Assembly: GCA_964499285.1 (NCBI GenBank)
Contig: CAZCLA010000001.1
Coordinates: forward strand, 62,001-126,000
Reading direction: 5' to 3'
Length of the DNA stretch: 64,000 nucleotides
Source of the DNA: JAGFIY01 sp964499285
GTDB lineage: Bacteria > Bacteroidota > Ignavibacteria > Ignavibacteriales > Melioribacteraceae
In this document: positions 63,065-64,000 of the stretch, in pieces
How positions within the stretch are numbered: the stretch's first letter is position 1
How the letters are laid out: each line of letters starts with the position of its first letter
Notes under the pieces: model-generated
Databases searched by the model: none
What the model was told of the DNA's origin: nothing
Seen by the model: only the letters and a program-made list of their open reading frames with translations
Made by a program: the position numbers and the translations under genes

Positions 63065-64000
63065 ATGAAATCAATTATCATTAGAACTTTTATTTTAGTT
63101 ACAGTTTCAGCCGCTTTTGCTTTTGGTCAAACTAATATTGATGGATTGCAAATCGAACAAAGGAATAACGTTTACAAATTCATTGTTGAAGTTCCTTTTT
63201 CTCAGACTGATTTGGTGACGGTGGAAGATGAAAATTTTTTATTGTTCTCAGTTGATGGTTATGGTATTAAATCTGAAATCGGATTGCCGCAATTACCGCA
63301 GTTAACATTCAATTTTATTATTGATAAAAACGAGTTCCCAAAAGTATTAACGATTTTAGAAAAATCATTATCNNNNNNNNNNNNNNNNNNNNNNNNNNNN
63401 NNNNNNNNNNNNNNNNNNNNNNNNNNNNNNNNNNNNNNNNNNNNNNNNNNNNNNNNNNNNNNNNNNNNNNNNACTGCAATTAAATCATACATTCAAAATC
63501 TTTATGATAACCTCGCCACACGACCTGCATATTTACTTTTAGTTGGTGATGTGGGAGATATTCCCGGATGGACAGGCGATGGAGCCGGTTCGCCCAACAC
63601 TGATTTGCATTACGCTATGCTGGATGGTAATGATTATTACGCTGATTTATCGATCGGACGTTTCTCGGTTACTAATTCCACTCAGCTTGAAAATATAATC
63701 ACCAAAACAATTTTTATGGAAAATAATATTGGCTCTCTCGAAAAGAATAATGTTTTTATGGCATCAACTGATAATTCATATATAACCGAGGGAACTCATA
63801 ATTATGTCATAGATAATTATTTTGTGCCGGATGGATATGATAATCTTAAATTATATACAGATACTTACAATGCAACTACGCAACAACTGATTGATGCATT
63901 AAATGATAATAAAATCTTCGCAATTTACTCCGGGCATGGAGGTACAACTAGCTGGGCAGATGGACCTCCTCTCAGTCAATCGCAAGTGAATGGTTTGACA
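63065..64000 (+). CDS. Gingipain-family (C25) cysteine peptidase, partial and gapped
   Basis: Begins at ATG 63065 with a signal peptide (about 1-21, ending AFAFGQ) and a gingipain-type propeptide start (NNVYKFIVEVPFSQTDL, GLPQLPQL). After 100 N (63373-63472) the C25 catalytic domain follows: IQNLYDNL, YLLLVGDVGDIPGW, DLSIGRFSV and IYSGHGG with the catalytic His. The catalytic Cys would be beyond the window end. In gingipains about 100-150 residues lie between the two visible parts, so the N run hides real sequence. A T9SS sorting domain is expected but not visible. Confidence 0.88.
   Translation, partial: MKSIIIRTFILVTVSAAFAFGQTNIDGLQIEQRNNVYKFIVEVPFSQTDLVTVEDENFLLFSVDGYGIKSEIGLPQLPQLTFNFIIDKNEFPKVLTILEKSLXXXXXXXXXXXXXXXXXXXXXXXXXXXXXXXXXXTAIKSYIQNLYDNLATRPAYLLLVGDVGDIPGWTGDGAGSPNTDLHYAMLDGNDYYADLSIGRFSVTNSTQLENIITKTIFMENNIGSLEKNNVFMASTDNSYITEGTHNYVIDNYFVPDGYDNLKLYTDTYNATTQQLIDALNDNKIFAIYSGHGGTTSWADGPPLSQSQVNGLT
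63373..63472. other. Scaffold gap, 100 N, with missing sequence
   Basis: Exactly 100 N inside the C25 peptidase gene. Unlike the fabD gap, the flanks do not match each other, and family length suggests that more than 100 bases are missing. Confidence 0.9.

Noticed and set aside
1..64000. CRISPR arrays, tRNA/rRNA genes, toxin-antitoxin pairs, restriction-modification or other defence genes
   Set aside because: No regularly spaced repeats, no cloverleaf or rRNA segments and no such protein families were seen. Short RNAs could still be missed by eye.

Overview
The window reads as a chromosomal segment of a member of the Bacteroidota/Chlorobi lineage, most likely Ignavibacteria or a close relative. 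Support: AT-rich, dense coding; a secreted protease ending in a type IX secretion (T9SS) sorting domain of the NYPNPFNPST type, next to a gingipain-type C25 peptidase; Bacteroidota-style promoter elements (TTG-N19/20-TAnnTTTA-like) together with strong GGAGG ribosome sites; and a YbeY zinc motif in which the third His is Asp. Two runs of exactly 100 N show this is a draft scaffold, probably metagenome-assembled. No tRNA, rRNA, CRISPR array, IS element or phage gene was seen, and no gene-free stretch exceeds about 200 bases. This is mainly a housekeeping and metabolic region.

Layout: 1-1152, end of an ExbB-ExbD-ExbD energy-transduction operon closed by a strong terminator. 1228-6576, yqeY-cvpA-mutS2 followed by a biotin carboxylase and a biotin carrier, which look like a split acyl-CoA (propionyl-CoA) carboxylase alpha chain. 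6652-9773, envelope genes (FadL-type porin, SGNH lipoprotein, SPOR lipoprotein). 9852-14902, ssb, then a tightly overlapping run of CorC-like protein, unknown membrane protein, MCE protein, gamma-glutamyltransferase and acpS. 14986-21266, mnmA, an HNH nuclease without a usable start codon, trpS (predicted iron-sulfur type), scpA-scpB-RluB-type synthase and lysS. 21276-26226, surface/envelope genes (DUF2279 protein, glycosyltransferase, Wzi-like barrel, S41 protease). 26241-34026, a gamma carbonic anhydrase, an MBL hydrolase, ybeY, smg, a Xer recombinase, hpf, hprK, an M23 peptidase, a small acidic protein, DNA polymerase III delta-prime and ricT.

34091-42193 is an acyl-CoA metabolism block: thiolase, 3-hydroxyacyl-CoA dehydrogenase and acyl-CoA dehydrogenase on the plus strand, and on the minus strand prsW, nadD, meaB and the carboxyltransferase. 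With the biotin proteins at 4587-6576 it suggests a propionyl-CoA to methylmalonyl-CoA to succinyl-CoA route plus beta-oxidation or C4 acyl-CoA handling. 42387-49915 is the fatty-acid synthesis cluster (yceD, rpmF, plsX, fabH, fabD, a DUF3109 protein, fabG, acpP, fabF, rnc). 50036-55350 holds gcvP, a CoA-binding protein, a BamA/TamA-like barrel and rsmE. 55347-58503 (minus) is a nucleoside uptake and salvage operon (cdd, tdk, CNT transporter, purine nucleoside phosphorylase). 58549-64000 holds a membrane glycosyltransferase and the two T9SS-associated peptidases, the last cut by the window end.

I did not find a convincing undescribed system. The items most worth a second look are the false assembly gap inside fabD, the predicted iron-sulfur TrpRS, a VanZ-like motif pair shared by two otherwise unrelated predicted secreted proteins, the HNH gene lacking a start, the Cys-rich DUF3109 protein embedded in the fab operon, and the fact that all three tail-to-tail gene pairs overlap by exactly 4 bases.
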